Of a stretch of DNA of 64,000 nucleotides, positions 33,330-42,156 are shown one piece after another. Origin of the DNA: PHAA01 sp040217755. Lineage in GTDB: Bacteria; Bacillota; Syntrophomonadia; Syntrophomonadales; Syntrophomonadaceae. The translations under genes and the position numbers were made by a program. The notes beneath the pieces were generated by a model, which worked only from the letters and a program-made list of their open reading frames with translations, had not been told where the DNA came from and did not search any database. Positions within the stretch are counted from its first letter, which is position 1. Every line of letters begins with the position of its first letter. Location of the stretch: positions 1 to 64,000 of the forward strand of contig JBEHWJ010000003.1 of NCBI GenBank assembly GCA_040217755.1, in the 5' to 3' direction.

Positions 33330-34545
33330 CCTTACTCTCCTCTCCCGCCCGGGACCGGCTTTTCAGTTTGCGTATGGAGCGCTCCAGTCCCTCGACCGTC
33401 AATTCTTCCATCGGAAATATCCTGCGGATGGCCCCGATGGTGAAGGCTCCCTCCATGCGATCCCAATATCGCCCCGGGATGGGGTTGAGCCAGACCGAAT
33501 ACTCGAAATGCTGGCGCAGTCGGCGCAGCCACTCGATCCCCGCCCGGTCGTTATCCAGATCCCAGTCGATGATGCCGCTGGGGCGCATCAACTCAGCGTA
33601 GCCCATGCTGGCATCGCCGACGATGATGATCCGATAATTGGAGTCGCAGGTACGAAGGATATACTCGGTGTCGACATAGTCCCTCTGGCTGCAGCTGGGA
33701 TCGTTGTAGAGCCAGTCATAGATGCAATTATGGAAATAGAATATCTTCAAATCTTTAAAATGGTTGGATTTGTTCACCGCCGTAAACAGCTGGTTGCACA
33801 GCCGGGTATAGGGCCACATTGAACCACCCGAATCCATCAGCAACATCACTTTCATACTGTTGACCCGGGGCCGGGCCCATTTTAATTCCAGGCGGCCGGC
33901 ATTCTTGCAGGTCTGGTCGATTGTCCCTTCCAGGTCCAGTTCGTCCTGGGACTCATCCAGGCGGGTGGTGAACTGGCGCAGCTTGCGCAGGGCCAGCTGG
34001 AACTGCCTGATGCCCAGCGTCTCGTCGGTACGAAACTCCTGGAAACGCCTCATCCCGGCTACTTTGACCGCAGATAGACTGCGGGTGTCGCCGCCGATGC
34101 GGATCCCCCCGGGATGATATCCGGAATGCCCGAACGGCGAAGTGCCGCCGGTGCCAACCCAGCGGTTGCCGCCATGATGCTCCTCAGTTTGCTCTGCCAG
34201 CCGTTCAGCCAGCATCCGCTTCATCTCTTCGAGGTCCAGCTGGCGGTGATTCTGGCGCATAGCCTCAGTTATCTCCAGGGGGGGCACCTGGCGATTGAGC
34301 CACTCCCATATCTTCTCCGGCAGACCTTCCACCGTTTCCAGGTCTTTGAAATAACTGGCGAAGGCCAGGTCAAAACGGTCATAGTGAGCCTCGGTCTTGA
34401 CCAGCAGGGCCCGGCACAGGTAGTAGAATCCAGTCAGGCTGGAACCAGCCATGCCATGTTCCAGGGCCTCCATCAGGTCCTGCCATTCATTGAATGAGAC
34501 CGGCACCCCGCAATCCTTCAGATAGTAATAGAATTCGGTAAACAA
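33319..34545 (-). CDS. von Willebrand factor A domain protein (CoxE-like)
   Basis: 408 residues. The C-terminal half is a vWA domain with metal site DSGGSM (238-243). The N-terminal half is helical with a Gly/His-rich segment (GTGGTSPFGHSGYHPGG). Proteins of this type pair with MoxR ATPases and are proposed to act as chaperones in metal-centre assembly or protein remodelling. Start is TTG 34545 with AGGGGTG upstream, ten bases after moxR. The partner substrate here is unknown. Confidence 0.85.
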   Translation of the reverse strand: MFTEFYYYLKDCGVPVSFNEWQDLMEALEHGMAGSSLTGFYYLCRALLVKTEAHYDRFDLAFASYFKDLETVEGLPEKIWEWLNRQVPPLEITEAMRQNHRQLDLEEMKRMLAERLAEQTEEHHGGNRWVGTGGTSPFGHSGYHPGGIRIGGDTRSLSAVKVAGMRRFQEFRTDETLGIRQFQLALRKLRQFTTRLDESQDELDLEGTIDQTCKNAGRLELKWARPRVNSMKVMLLMDSGGSMWPYTRLCNQLFTAVNKSNHFKDLKIFYFHNCIYDWLYNDPSCSQRDYVDTEYILRTCDSNYRIIIVGDASMGYAELMRPSGIIDWDLDNDRAGIEWLRRLRQHFEYSVWLNPIPGRYWDRMEGAFTIGAIRRIFPMEELTVEGLERSIRKLKSRSRAGEESKVVY

Positions 34546-34555
34546 TCCAACACCC

Positions 34556-35425
34556 CTAACGGCCCCACACGCTGGACCGGGAACCAGCGCGGTTTTGGGT
34601 CTTGGCCTGCAAACCGTTCAACAGTAGATCCAGGTCCTCGTTCTTTTTCAACAGCACTCCTAAAAATGGCATATCCTGTTTTATCTTATTAGGGCTTATC
34701 CCGCCGACCACCAGGGCCTGGAGCCAGTCGATCAGCTCGCTGGTGCTGGGCTTCTTCTGGATGTTGGTGAGGTTACGCAACATGTAGAAGGTCTCCATGG
34801 CCTGTTCCAGCAGACGCTTATCGAGATGGGGGTGGTGCACCATGATGATGCGCTCCATCTCGACCGGTACGGGAAAAGCGATGTAGTGGAATATACAGCG
34901 GCGCAGGAAGGCATCCGGCAGTTCCTTCTCGGCGTTGCTGGTGATGATGACGATCGGTCGGGTGCGGGCGGCAATGGTTTCCTTGGTCTCCGGTATATAA
35001 TAGCTCATCTGGTCCAGTTCCCACAGCAGGTCGTTGGGGAATTCCAGGTCGGCCTTGTCGATCTCGTCGATCAACAACACCACCTGTTCATTGCTCTGGA
35101 AGGCTTCGCCCAGCTTGCCGTCCTTGATATACTGCTTGATGTTGGATACGTCGTGGTCCTTGAACTGGCTATCATAGAGACGCTGCACGGTGTCATACAT
35201 ATACAGCCCTTCCTGGGCTTTGGTCGTGGATTTGATGTTCCAGATAATCAATTCTTTGCCCAAGGCCTCGGCGATACTCTGGGCCAGCATGGTCTTGCCG
35301 GTCCCCGGCTCGCCCTTTATCAACAGTGGTTTGCCCAAGGCGATAGCGATGTTGACGCTGTTGCGTAGCTCGTCGCTGACGATATATTGGGCTGACCCTT
35401 TATATAGGGCCGTTTTTGTCGCCAT
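34556..35425 (-). CDS. MoxR-type AAA+ ATPase
   Basis: 289 residues. Walker A GEPGTGKT (38-45), Walker B VVLLIDEID (Asp120-Glu121), sensor ITSNAEKELPDAFLRRC. This is the MoxR branch of AAA+ ATPases that works with a vWA protein, and the vWA gene follows directly. GGAGGA lies nine bases before the ATG. First gene of moxR-vWA-deoxynucleoside kinase-(membrane protein), with a good promoter upstream. Confidence 0.9.
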   Translation of the reverse strand: MATKTALYKGSAQYIVSDELRNSVNIAIALGKPLLIKGEPGTGKTMLAQSIAEALGKELIIWNIKSTTKAQEGLYMYDTVQRLYDSQFKDHDVSNIKQYIKDGKLGEAFQSNEQVVLLIDEIDKADLEFPNDLLWELDQMSYYIPETKETIAARTRPIVIITSNAEKELPDAFLRRCIFHYIAFPVPVEMERIIMVHHPHLDKRLLEQAMETFYMLRNLTNIQKKPSTSELIDWLQALVVGGISPNKIKQDMPFLGVLLKKNEDLDLLLNGLQAKTQNRAGSRSSVWGR

Positions 35426-35463
35426 ACTAATGATTCCTCCTGTTCTCTACCCGTATTTAACCA

Positions 35464-35476
35464 TTATGAATCATAA
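35464..35476. promoter_or_regulatory. 13-bp palindrome over the moxR promoter -10
   Basis: TTATGA-N-TCATAA, perfect 6-1-6. It overlaps the -10 box of the moxR promoter, a usual place for a repressor site. It resembles half of the Fur/PerR-type pattern but is not a clear match. Confidence 0.4.
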
Positions 35477-35498
35477 CAGAAACGGGATAGGCCGTCAA
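35470..35498 (-). promoter_or_regulatory. Sigma-A-type promoter of the moxR operon
   Basis: Minus strand TTGACG (35498-35493), 17-base spacer, TATGAT (35475-35470); five of six bases match in each box. The leader is about 40 bases. Confidence 0.75.
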
Positions 35499-35558
35499 CG
35501 CACTCCCAAGCCCTGGATGCCCCGTAAAACCGGTTTCGGCGGGCTTTACCCTTACCGC

Positions 35559-36800
35559 TCATGTACGGGCGGCCGACCGGCCGGCCACATATCCGGTCGA
35601 AAAACAGGCCTGCAGGTTGTACCCCCCGGTATAACCGTCCACGTCCAGGATCTCGCCCGCGAAGAACAAGCCGGGCACCAATCTGGACTGCATAGTGCGG
35701 GGATCAACCTCCTTGACGTTCACGCCTCCGGCGGTCACTATCGCTTCGGCGATCGGCCGGGTGGCGGTGACGGTTAGGGTCAGGCGTTTCAGCAACTGGC
35801 CCAGACCCTGCCTCTCCGCCCGGCTCACCTGATGACAGGGCTTGGTCGGATCGATTCCGCTCAAATCGACCACCACCGGTAACATCTTGGCCGGCAGGAG
35901 ATCGCCCAGGGCGTTCTTGAACAACTTGCGCGACTGCCGGTTAAGATCCCGCTGCAGCCGCTCATCCAGTTTTTCCTCCGACAGGGCTGGTTTGAGGTCC
36001 AGCTCTATCCGGACCGTCTTCCCTTCCTGGTATATATACTGGGCGATATCGCGGCTCATAGAGAGGATTATCGGCCCCGACAGGCCGAAATGGGTAAACA
36101 GCATCTCTCCAAAATCCTTGTTTATCTTCCTGCCCTGCGCATCGAAAGAGGTTGCCCGGGTGTTCCTGAGAGCCAGACCCTGCAATCGCCGCACCCAGGT
36201 CTCTGCCACCACCAAGGGAACCAACCCCGGCCGCGGCCCGATTATCTTATGGCCGAGGCCTTCCGCCCAGCCATAGCCATCCCCGGTGGAACCGGTACCC
36301 GGATAGGACAGGCCACCGGTAGCGACCACCACCGCGTCGGCCGCCAGGGTCCCCTGGCGGGTATCCACTCCGCAGATCCGACCCCCGGCCAAACAAAGAC
36401 CTCGAACCTCACAGCGGTTAATTATCCTGACCCCGGCCTCCCGCATCGCCCGTAAAAGCACCTCGACCACCTGCCCGGCATCATCCGATTCCGGGAATAC
36501 CCGCTGGCCCCTCTCCACTTTTACCTTGAGCCCATGGCGGGCAAAAAACTCGATCAGGTCCTGGTTGGAAAACTCACTGAAACAGCTGTACAAAAAACGC
36601 CCATTGCCGGGCATACCCTTTATCAAACCCTCCCGGTCCACGGCCGCGGTCAGGTTGCAGCGGCCCTTGCCGGTAATGCTCAGTTTGCGGCCTACTTTAT
36701 CCTTTTTTTCCAGGATGGTCACCCGGTTCCCCCCGGCCGCGGCGCTTATGGCCGCCATCATCCCGGCCGGGCCGGCCCCGATGACCACGATCTCTTTCAC
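35559..36800 (-). CDS. BaiN/HI0933-like NAD(P)/FAD-dependent oxidoreductase
   Basis: 413 residues from GTG 36800, which has AGGGAGG eight bases upstream; the longer frame to 36830 starts before that site. FAD-binding GAGPAGMMAA at the N-terminus, GKGRCNLT and a C-terminal GGVNVKEVDPRTMQS with FFAGEILDVDGYTGGYNLQ are hallmarks of this flavoprotein family. Members include BaiN, linked to bile-acid dehydroxylation, but most are uncharacterised. It stands alone, so its substrate cannot be inferred. Confidence 0.88.
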   Translation of the reverse strand: MKEIVVIGAGPAGMMAAISAAAGGNRVTILEKKDKVGRKLSITGKGRCNLTAAVDREGLIKGMPGNGRFLYSCFSEFSNQDLIEFFARHGLKVKVERGQRVFPESDDAGQVVEVLLRAMREAGVRIINRCEVRGLCLAGGRICGVDTRQGTLAADAVVVATGGLSYPGTGSTGDGYGWAEGLGHKIIGPRPGLVPLVVAETWVRRLQGLALRNTRATSFDAQGRKINKDFGEMLFTHFGLSGPIILSMSRDIAQYIYQEGKTVRIELDLKPALSEEKLDERLQRDLNRQSRKLFKNALGDLLPAKMLPVVVDLSGIDPTKPCHQVSRAERQGLGQLLKRLTLTVTATRPIAEAIVTAGGVNVKEVDPRTMQSRLVPGLFFAGEILDVDGYTGGYNLQACFSTGYVAGRSAART

Positions 36801-36889
36801 AACTCTATCCTCCCTAGGTGATAAATCCATAAATTTGGCCCATATCCCCCTTCAGCCCAGCTCAGTCGTCCACAGTACCATCCAGCCAT

Positions 36890-36918
36890 TTGTTAAATGG
36901 CTGCCGATGGATTACAAT
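36890..36918 (+). promoter_or_regulatory. Promoter of the 36966 gene
   Basis: TTGTTA (36890-36895), 17-base spacer, TACAAT (36913-36918). The -10 lies inside the left arm of a long palindrome. Confidence 0.65.
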
Positions 36919-36943
36919 AGAATGCGTATTTATTCTATTGTAA
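36912..36943. promoter_or_regulatory. Perfect 12-bp inverted repeat, probable operator
   Basis: Arms TTACAATAGAAT (36912-36923) and ATTCTATTGTAA (36932-36943) with an eight-base spacer. It covers the -10 box and the expected transcription start, so a dimeric repressor there would block the promoter. I do not match it to a known regulator. Confidence 0.6.
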
Positions 36944-36965
36944 AAGAAACGGGGGTATATGGAAA

Positions 36966-37583
36966 TTGTCTCACTCTGCTCATGATAACCATGCCGCCCC
37001 GGTGCCGGCCGGACCAGCCCGGGTGCCCAGGTTCCTGTTCGTAGTTATTGTGCTGTTGTTGGCCGGACTTTACTCATACGCGGCCTACGTGGACAACAAG
37101 TCGGCACCGGAGAAGACGGTGGAAGACTTCTATGGAGCGTACTTCAGCCGGGATTACAATACGGTAGCTTCAGACCTGAGCGTCTTCTGGTCGGTTCGCT
37201 TCCTGCCCGATCAACAGGAAAAGACCCCGGCCCAACTCTTGGCTGACCGCAGCCAGATAGAAAAGGAAATCGCTGCCGTAATCGCCGATATCGAAGCGGA
37301 GAACACCCTGCCCGAAGGTCTCGGCATCAAAATATTGCAGGAATATACCAAGATCGGAACCAACAGCGCCCTGGTGGTTTATGATTTCCTGGAGAAAGGA
37401 CAGCCGACCAGCCGCGAGGCCGCCCTGCTTATCAATGAGAAGGGCAAGTTCCGGATATTCAGCATGAGCCCCATCGATGAAAGCATGATGGAGGAAGTCA
37501 AAAACTTCGCTATCGAAGACCTGGATGAAGGCTTCGCCAGCTTGCTGCATCCGGAAGCGGCGGAATCAGCTCCAACCCAATAG
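36966..37583 (+). CDS. Membrane-anchored protein of unknown function
   Basis: 205 residues. One hydrophobic helix (FLFVVIVLLLAGLYSYAAYV) after a short cytoplasmic head, then an outside domain that begins EKTVEDFYGAYFSRDYNTV, a pattern like NTF2/DUF4878-type lipoprotein domains. Cysteine-free. Start is TTG 36966 by default, with GGGGG about ten bases upstream. It is a single-gene unit with its own promoter, palindromic operator and terminator. Confidence 0.7.
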   Translation: MSHSAHDNHAAPVPAGPARVPRFLFVVIVLLLAGLYSYAAYVDNKSAPEKTVEDFYGAYFSRDYNTVASDLSVFWSVRFLPDQQEKTPAQLLADRSQIEKEIAAVIADIEAENTLPEGLGIKILQEYTKIGTNSALVVYDFLEKGQPTSREAALLINEKGKFRIFSMSPIDESMMEEVKNFAIEDLDEGFASLLHPEAAESAPTQ

Positions 37584-37602
37584 TTCCCTGGTTTATATCA
37601 GC

Positions 37603-37639
37603 AAGGAGCAGCGAGCCTCAGCTCTACTGCTCCTTTTTT
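37603..37639 (+). terminator. Rho-independent terminator
   Basis: Arms AAGGAGCAG and CTGCTCCTT, 14-base loop, then a T-tract. Ends the 36966 transcript. Confidence 0.85.
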
Positions 37640-37769
37640 CTGGGGTCAGCGGTACCATAACCAGACCTTATCCGTTATCCTTGCCGCTGCGCGGACGGCA
37701 TCCGCGGCTATACCCCCAAGTCCCATAAGCCAGAGTCTCTCCCCTCCCACCAGATCTTGCGGGGATGAT

Positions 37770-38762
37770 CTATAATTCGGTCCCGCTGGCGATGGCCGAG
37801 CCGGGTCCCGCGATACTCCCGGGTCGGATCCGGCAGTGGGCGCCCACCACCGATTCCTGCAGGATCGCTCCCCTGCCGATAAAGGTATGGTCCCATATGA
37901 CTGTATCGCTTATAACCGCCTCATCTGCTATCCGGCATCCGGGCCCTATGACCACACTGCCGGAAAATTTAACCCCACTCCCCAATTCAGTTCCTTCCCC
38001 CAGCAACACCCGCCGGCCTCCTTCATCATAAAGCAGCCGGCCATCCCGGGACGCATCCACCTTCCCGGCCAGTACATCGGCATGGGCCTGGCGATAAGTA
38101 TCCAGGTTGCCGACATCGCACCAGTAATCCTGGACCGCCACTCCGAAGAACGGGCTGCCCATCTCCACCAGGCGTGGAAACAGCTGCTTGCCGAAATCAT
38201 AAAATCCCTCCGGGATGTACTGGAAAACCTCGGGTTCGAAAACGTATATACCGGTGTTGGCCACCCGGCTGAGGGCTTCCTCCGAGCGGGGCTTCTCCTG
38301 GAAGCTGCAGATGCGGTCACCATCATCCGTGATCACAATGCCGAAATGCTCTACATCAGGAACCTCTTTGAGGGCTATAGTGGCCAGGGCTCCGCGGCGG
38401 CGGTGGGCTTCCACCAGCCGGGTCAGGTCGATGTCGGTCAGGGCATCACCGCTCACAATCACAAACGTCTCATCTAAAAACCAGGCGCATCGTTTGACTC
38501 CGCCGGCGGTTCCGAGCAATTCCTCCTCCCGGGAATACTGCAGGGATACCCCAAAATCCGAACCATCCCCGAAGTAGCCGCTGATCTGGTCGCCATGATA
38601 ATGGAGATTGGCGATCAGTTCGGTAAAGCCGTGCCGAGCCAGGAGTTTGACCGTATTGGCCATCAAGGGCCGGTTGGCCATCGGTATCATGGGCTTGGGG
38701 ACGCCGGCGGTCATCGGCATCAGCCTGGAACCAACCCCGGCGGCCATGATCATTGCTTTCAA
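37770..38762 (-). CDS. Sugar nucleotidyltransferase (mannose-1-phosphate guanylyltransferase-like)
   Basis: 330 residues. N-terminal nucleotidyltransferase domain starting MKAMIMAAGVGSRLMPMT, with PKPMIPMANRP and VSGDALTDID (metal Asp). A C-terminal left-handed beta helix of hexapeptide repeats follows (SGSVVIGPGCRI, DHTFIGRGAILQESVVG). This layout is that of NDP-hexose pyrophosphorylases that make sugar nucleotides for surface polysaccharides; GDP-mannose or UDP/ADP-glucose are candidates. Start is TTG 38762 behind GAGAGGA, which keeps the conserved M-K-A start. Confidence 0.85.
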   Translation of the reverse strand: MKAMIMAAGVGSRLMPMTAGVPKPMIPMANRPLMANTVKLLARHGFTELIANLHYHGDQISGYFGDGSDFGVSLQYSREEELLGTAGGVKRCAWFLDETFVIVSGDALTDIDLTRLVEAHRRRGALATIALKEVPDVEHFGIVITDDGDRICSFQEKPRSEEALSRVANTGIYVFEPEVFQYIPEGFYDFGKQLFPRLVEMGSPFFGVAVQDYWCDVGNLDTYRQAHADVLAGKVDASRDGRLLYDEGGRRVLLGEGTELGSGVKFSGSVVIGPGCRIADEAVISDTVIWDHTFIGRGAILQESVVGAHCRIRPGSIAGPGSAIASGTEL

Positions 38763-38855
38763 ATTCCTCTCACCTCGAACTCTACTTTAGCAAAATTCTA
38801 TGAAAACTGGCAACTTTTTCAGCGCTCTCAATCTGGCCATGGCTTGGAAAGGCGG

Positions 38856-38884
38856 GCCCCGGTCATATCAGTTCTGACCGGGGC
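38856..38884. repeat. Perfect ten-base inverted repeat downstream of cimA
   Basis: GCCCCGGTCA and TGACCGGGGC around a nine-base loop, about 80 bases after the cimA stop. No T-tract on either strand, so it could be a weak end signal or 3'-stabilising stem for the long ilv-leu-cimA transcript. Confidence 0.5.
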
Positions 38885-38962
38885 TCCTCCGTGTCCATGT
38901 TATATGAGGTCTTGGCTGCCCTGTTCCCCGACCCTGGTTAGACCGGGCTGGATCCAGCTTGC

Positions 38963-40555
38963 CTAAGGCTCGTCGGCGGGCAGTCTCTTCTTCATCAGCA
39001 GGTAATTGACACTGTCTACCAGCGCCTGCCATGAAGCCTCGATGATATTTTCCGAAACCCCTACCGTAATCCATTTTTCCATCTCATTGGCCGACTCTAT
39101 CAGCACCCGGACCCGGGCGGCAGTACCGCGGTTGCCGTCCAGGACCCTTACCTTGTAATCTGATAGATGCATCTCGCTTATCTCCGGGTACACTTCGCCC
39201 AGGGCCTTACGCAGCGAATTATCGAGGGCGTTGACCGGGCCGTCGCCTTCAGCGGCGGTGTGCACTACCTGATCGCCGATTTGCATTTTAATGAAGGCCT
39301 CGGCCACAAAATCGCTGTCTTCCTGTTTCTCCAGGATGATCTTCAGGTTTTTGAGCTGGAAATAATCACCCAGCTGCCCGAAGGCTTTACGCAGCAGCAG
39401 CTCCAGCGAGCCGTCGGCACCTTCGAATTGGAATCCCTGGTTCTCCAATTCCTTGATCTGTTTGATTACCGCCCGGGTCTGGGCATCATAGCTGTTAACG
39501 TCCAGCTTAAACTCCTTGGCCTTGTAGAGCAGGTTGGAGATACCAGCCAGTTCAGACACCAGTACCCGGCGATGGTTGCCCACATCTTCAGGGTTGATAT
39601 GTTCGTAGGTAGTGGAATCTTTCAAAAGGGCGCTGACATGAATGCCGCCTTTATGGGCAAAAGCGCCGTAACCCACGAAGGGCTGGTTGTTGGGACTGGG
39701 CAGGTTGGCTATCTCATTTATATAGTGGCTCACCTCGGTCAGCCGCTTCAGGTTGCCCGGAGGCAGACAGCGTTTGTTCATCTTCAGTTCCAGGTTGGGG
39801 ATAATGGAACACAAATCGGCATTTCCGCACCTTTCCCCCAGATTGTTTATGGTTCCCTGCACCTGAGTAAAACCCAGTTGCAATGCGGCTAGAGAATTGG
39901 CCACCCCGCAGCCTGAATCATTATGGGCATGGATGCCCAAGGGTATCTTGACCTCTGCCTGCACCGTCCTGATTATGTCCTCCAGTTCCCAGGGCAGGGT
40001 GCCGCCATTGGTATCGCACAGGGCCAGGCAATCGGCCCCGGCCTGGGCCGCCGCGGCCAAGACCTGCAGGGCGTAATCGGGATTGTTTTTGAAGCCGTCG
40101 AAGAAGTGCTCGGCATCGAATACCACTTCAAGCCCTTTGTCTTTTAGATAGGAAACCGTCTCCCGAACCATATTAAGGTTCTCTTCCAGGGTCGTCTCCA
40201 GAGCCCGCAGGACATGGAAATCCCAGGATTTACCGAAGATGGCCGCTACCGGTACCTCCGCCGCCAGCAGGGCAGTGACATTGTTATCATGCTTGACACT
40301 GATGCCAGGCCGGCGGGTGGAACTGAAGGCGCTAAGTTGGGCATGTTCGAGCCGGTAGTTCTTCATCTGGCGAAAGAAATCCAGGTCTTTGGGATTGCTG
40401 CCCGGCCAGCCACCCTCTATATAGGAAACGCCCAGGCGGTCCAATCTGCGGGCGATCTTGATCTTATCGTCGACCGAAAAGGAAATGCCTTCCCCCTGGG
40501 CGCCATCCCGCAGCGTTACATCATATACCTTTACATCCAGCTTTAAATCCCCAAT
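38963..40555 (-). CDS. cimA: (R)-citramalate synthase, apparent AUU start
   Basis: About 530 residues. It condenses pyruvate and acetyl-CoA to citramalate, the first step of a threonine-independent isoleucine pathway. TLRDGAQGEGISF, YIEGGWPGSNPKD, HNDSGCGVANSLAAL and GNADLCSIIPNL match the CimA group rather than LeuA, and the C-terminal regulatory domain is complete. The conserved N-terminus lies upstream of the first usual start codon (TTG 40444). Going back, the frame has no ATG, GTG or TTG before the stop at the leuB end. ATT at 40555-40553 is six bases after GGAGGG and is the best start. Last gene of the operon, 12 bases after leuB. Confidence 0.9.
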   Translation of the reverse strand: MGDLKLDVKVYDVTLRDGAQGEGISFSVDDKIKIARRLDRLGVSYIEGGWPGSNPKDLDFFRQMKNYRLEHAQLSAFSSTRRPGISVKHDNNVTALLAAEVPVAAIFGKSWDFHVLRALETTLEENLNMVRETVSYLKDKGLEVVFDAEHFFDGFKNNPDYALQVLAAAAQAGADCLALCDTNGGTLPWELEDIIRTVQAEVKIPLGIHAHNDSGCGVANSLAALQLGFTQVQGTINNLGERCGNADLCSIIPNLELKMNKRCLPPGNLKRLTEVSHYINEIANLPSPNNQPFVGYGAFAHKGGIHVSALLKDSTTYEHINPEDVGNHRRVLVSELAGISNLLYKAKEFKLDVNSYDAQTRAVIKQIKELENQGFQFEGADGSLELLLRKAFGQLGDYFQLKNLKIILEKQEDSDFVAEAFIKMQIGDQVVHTAAEGDGPVNALDNSLRKALGEVYPEISEMHLSDYKVRVLDGNRGTAARVRVLIESANEMEKWITVGVSENIIEASWQALVDSVNYLLMKKRLPADEP

Positions 40556-40567
40556 ATGGAGCCCTCC

Positions 40568-41644
40568 TTAACTGTTGAGTATGGCTTCTTGAACCAAATC
40601 GCCCATCTGGACGGTATCGACCCGGGTCTTGCCCTCCTCCGCCAGGTCCGGGGTGCGGTACCCATCTGCCATCACCTGACGGACGGCAGCCTCGATCAAG
40701 CGGGCCTCGCTTTCAAGATCGAAGGAGTAGCGCAGCATCATGGCTGCCGACAGGATGGTGGCCAGCGGATTGGCCTTCTTCTGCCCGGCGATATCCGGGG
40801 CGCTGCCATGGGAGGGTTCATACAGGCCTACCTGCCCGCCGATGGAGGCACTGGGCAGCATGCCGATGGACCCGGTCAGCATGGAGGCCTCATCGGTCAG
40901 GATGTCGCCAAACATGTTCTCGGTCACGATCACGTCAAACTGGCGTGGATAGCGGATCAGCTGCATCGAGCAGTTATCAACGTACATATGGCTGGTCTCG
41001 ATATCCGGATATTCGCCGGCCAGACGGGTGACGGTTTCCCGCCACAGCCGAGAGCTTTCCAGGACATTGGCCTTGTCGACCGAACACAGCTTGTGGCTAC
41101 GTCTGCGGGCAACGTTATAGGCAAAACGCACGATCCTCTCTATCTCGTAGGTAGAATAACTCAGGACGTCAGTGGCCTTTTCACCCCCGTCGGGGGTCGT
41201 CTCCCGGCTCTTGGGCCCGAAGTAAAGCCCCCCGGTCAGCTCGCGGATGACGATCAGGTCAACCCCCGTTATGACCTCCTCTTTCAAAGTTGAGGCGTTC
41301 AACAACCCGGGGAACAATATACAGGGACGCAGGTTGGCGTACAGGCCCAGTTCCTTGCGCAGGGGCAGCAGCGCTCCTACCTCAGGCCGCAGGTGGACCG
41401 GCAGTTCATCCCACTTGGGGCCGCCGATGGCTCCCAGCAATATGGCATCGGATTGGCGGCAGATCTCCACAGTAGTCTCAGGGAGGGGATTACCCACTGC
41501 ATCATAGGCGGCGCCCCCGATCAGCGCTGCGGTGAACTGGAACTCATGGCCGCACTTTTTCCCAATTGCCTGCAGAGCCTTGATCGCTTCCGGTACTATC
41601 TCCACTCCGATCCCATCGCCGGGGAGGACTGCAATCCTGTACAT
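40568..41644 (-). CDS. leuB: 3-isopropylmalate dehydrogenase
   Basis: 358 residues. NAD-dependent oxidative decarboxylation of 3-isopropylmalate in leucine synthesis. RIAVLPGDGIG, ENMFGDILTDEASML and YEPSHGSAPDIAGQ are family marks. The same enzyme may act on 3-methylmalate in the citramalate route, which fits its position before cimA. Start ATG 41644 with AAGGAGAG upstream; an adjacent TTG at 41647 is possible. Confidence 0.95.
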   Translation of the reverse strand: MYRIAVLPGDGIGVEIVPEAIKALQAIGKKCGHEFQFTAALIGGAAYDAVGNPLPETTVEICRQSDAILLGAIGGPKWDELPVHLRPEVGALLPLRKELGLYANLRPCILFPGLLNASTLKEEVITGVDLIVIRELTGGLYFGPKSRETTPDGGEKATDVLSYSTYEIERIVRFAYNVARRRSHKLCSVDKANVLESSRLWRETVTRLAGEYPDIETSHMYVDNCSMQLIRYPRQFDVIVTENMFGDILTDEASMLTGSIGMLPSASIGGQVGLYEPSHGSAPDIAGQKKANPLATILSAAMMLRYSFDLESEARLIEAAVRQVMADGYRTPDLAEEGKTRVDTVQMGDLVQEAILNS

Positions 41645-41664
41645 CAAATCTCTCCTTTCGGGTC

Positions 41665-42153
41665 CTACCTGGATTCTTTGACATAGTTTATCAAACCGCC
41701 CCGGGCCATTATACCCTGCATGAATTCCGGAAAGGGGGTAGCCTGGTATACATCCCCGTTCCTGAGGTTGCGAATCTTCCCCGTCTCCAGATCGATCTCG
41801 ATCTCATCGCCCCCCTGGACGGCCGCGGCTGCTTCCGGCGACTCCAGGATAGGCAACCCGATGTTGATGGCGTTACGGTAGAAGATACGGGCGAAAGAAT
41901 CGGCCACCACGCAGGCTACCCCTGCACCTTTGATGGCGATTGGGGCATGCTCACGGGAACTGCCGCAGCCGAAATTTTTATCAGCCACGATTATGTCGCC
42001 AACTTTGACCTGGTTGGGGAAATCAGCGTCCGCATCCTCCATGCAATGACGGGCCAGTTCGGCCGGGTCGTAGGTGTTGAGGTAGCGGGCCGGGATTATG
42101 GCGTCGGTATCGATATTGCTGCCGAATTTATGCACTTTGCCGGTGAATTTCAT
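41665..42153 (-). CDS. leuD: 3-isopropylmalate dehydratase small subunit
   Basis: 162 residues, swivel domain of isopropylmalate isomerase. FGSNIDTDAIIPARY at the N-terminus and NFGCGSSREHAPIAIK are typical. The protein pairs with LeuC. GGGAGG lies over the end of leuC, three bases before the leuD start region, so translation is probably coupled. Confidence 0.95.
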   Translation of the reverse strand: MKFTGKVHKFGSNIDTDAIIPARYLNTYDPAELARHCMEDADADFPNQVKVGDIIVADKNFGCGSSREHAPIAIKGAGVACVVADSFARIFYRNAINIGLPILESPEAAAAVQGGDEIEIDLETGKIRNLRNGDVYQATPFPEFMQGIMARGGLINYVKESR

Positions 42154-42156
42154 ATG

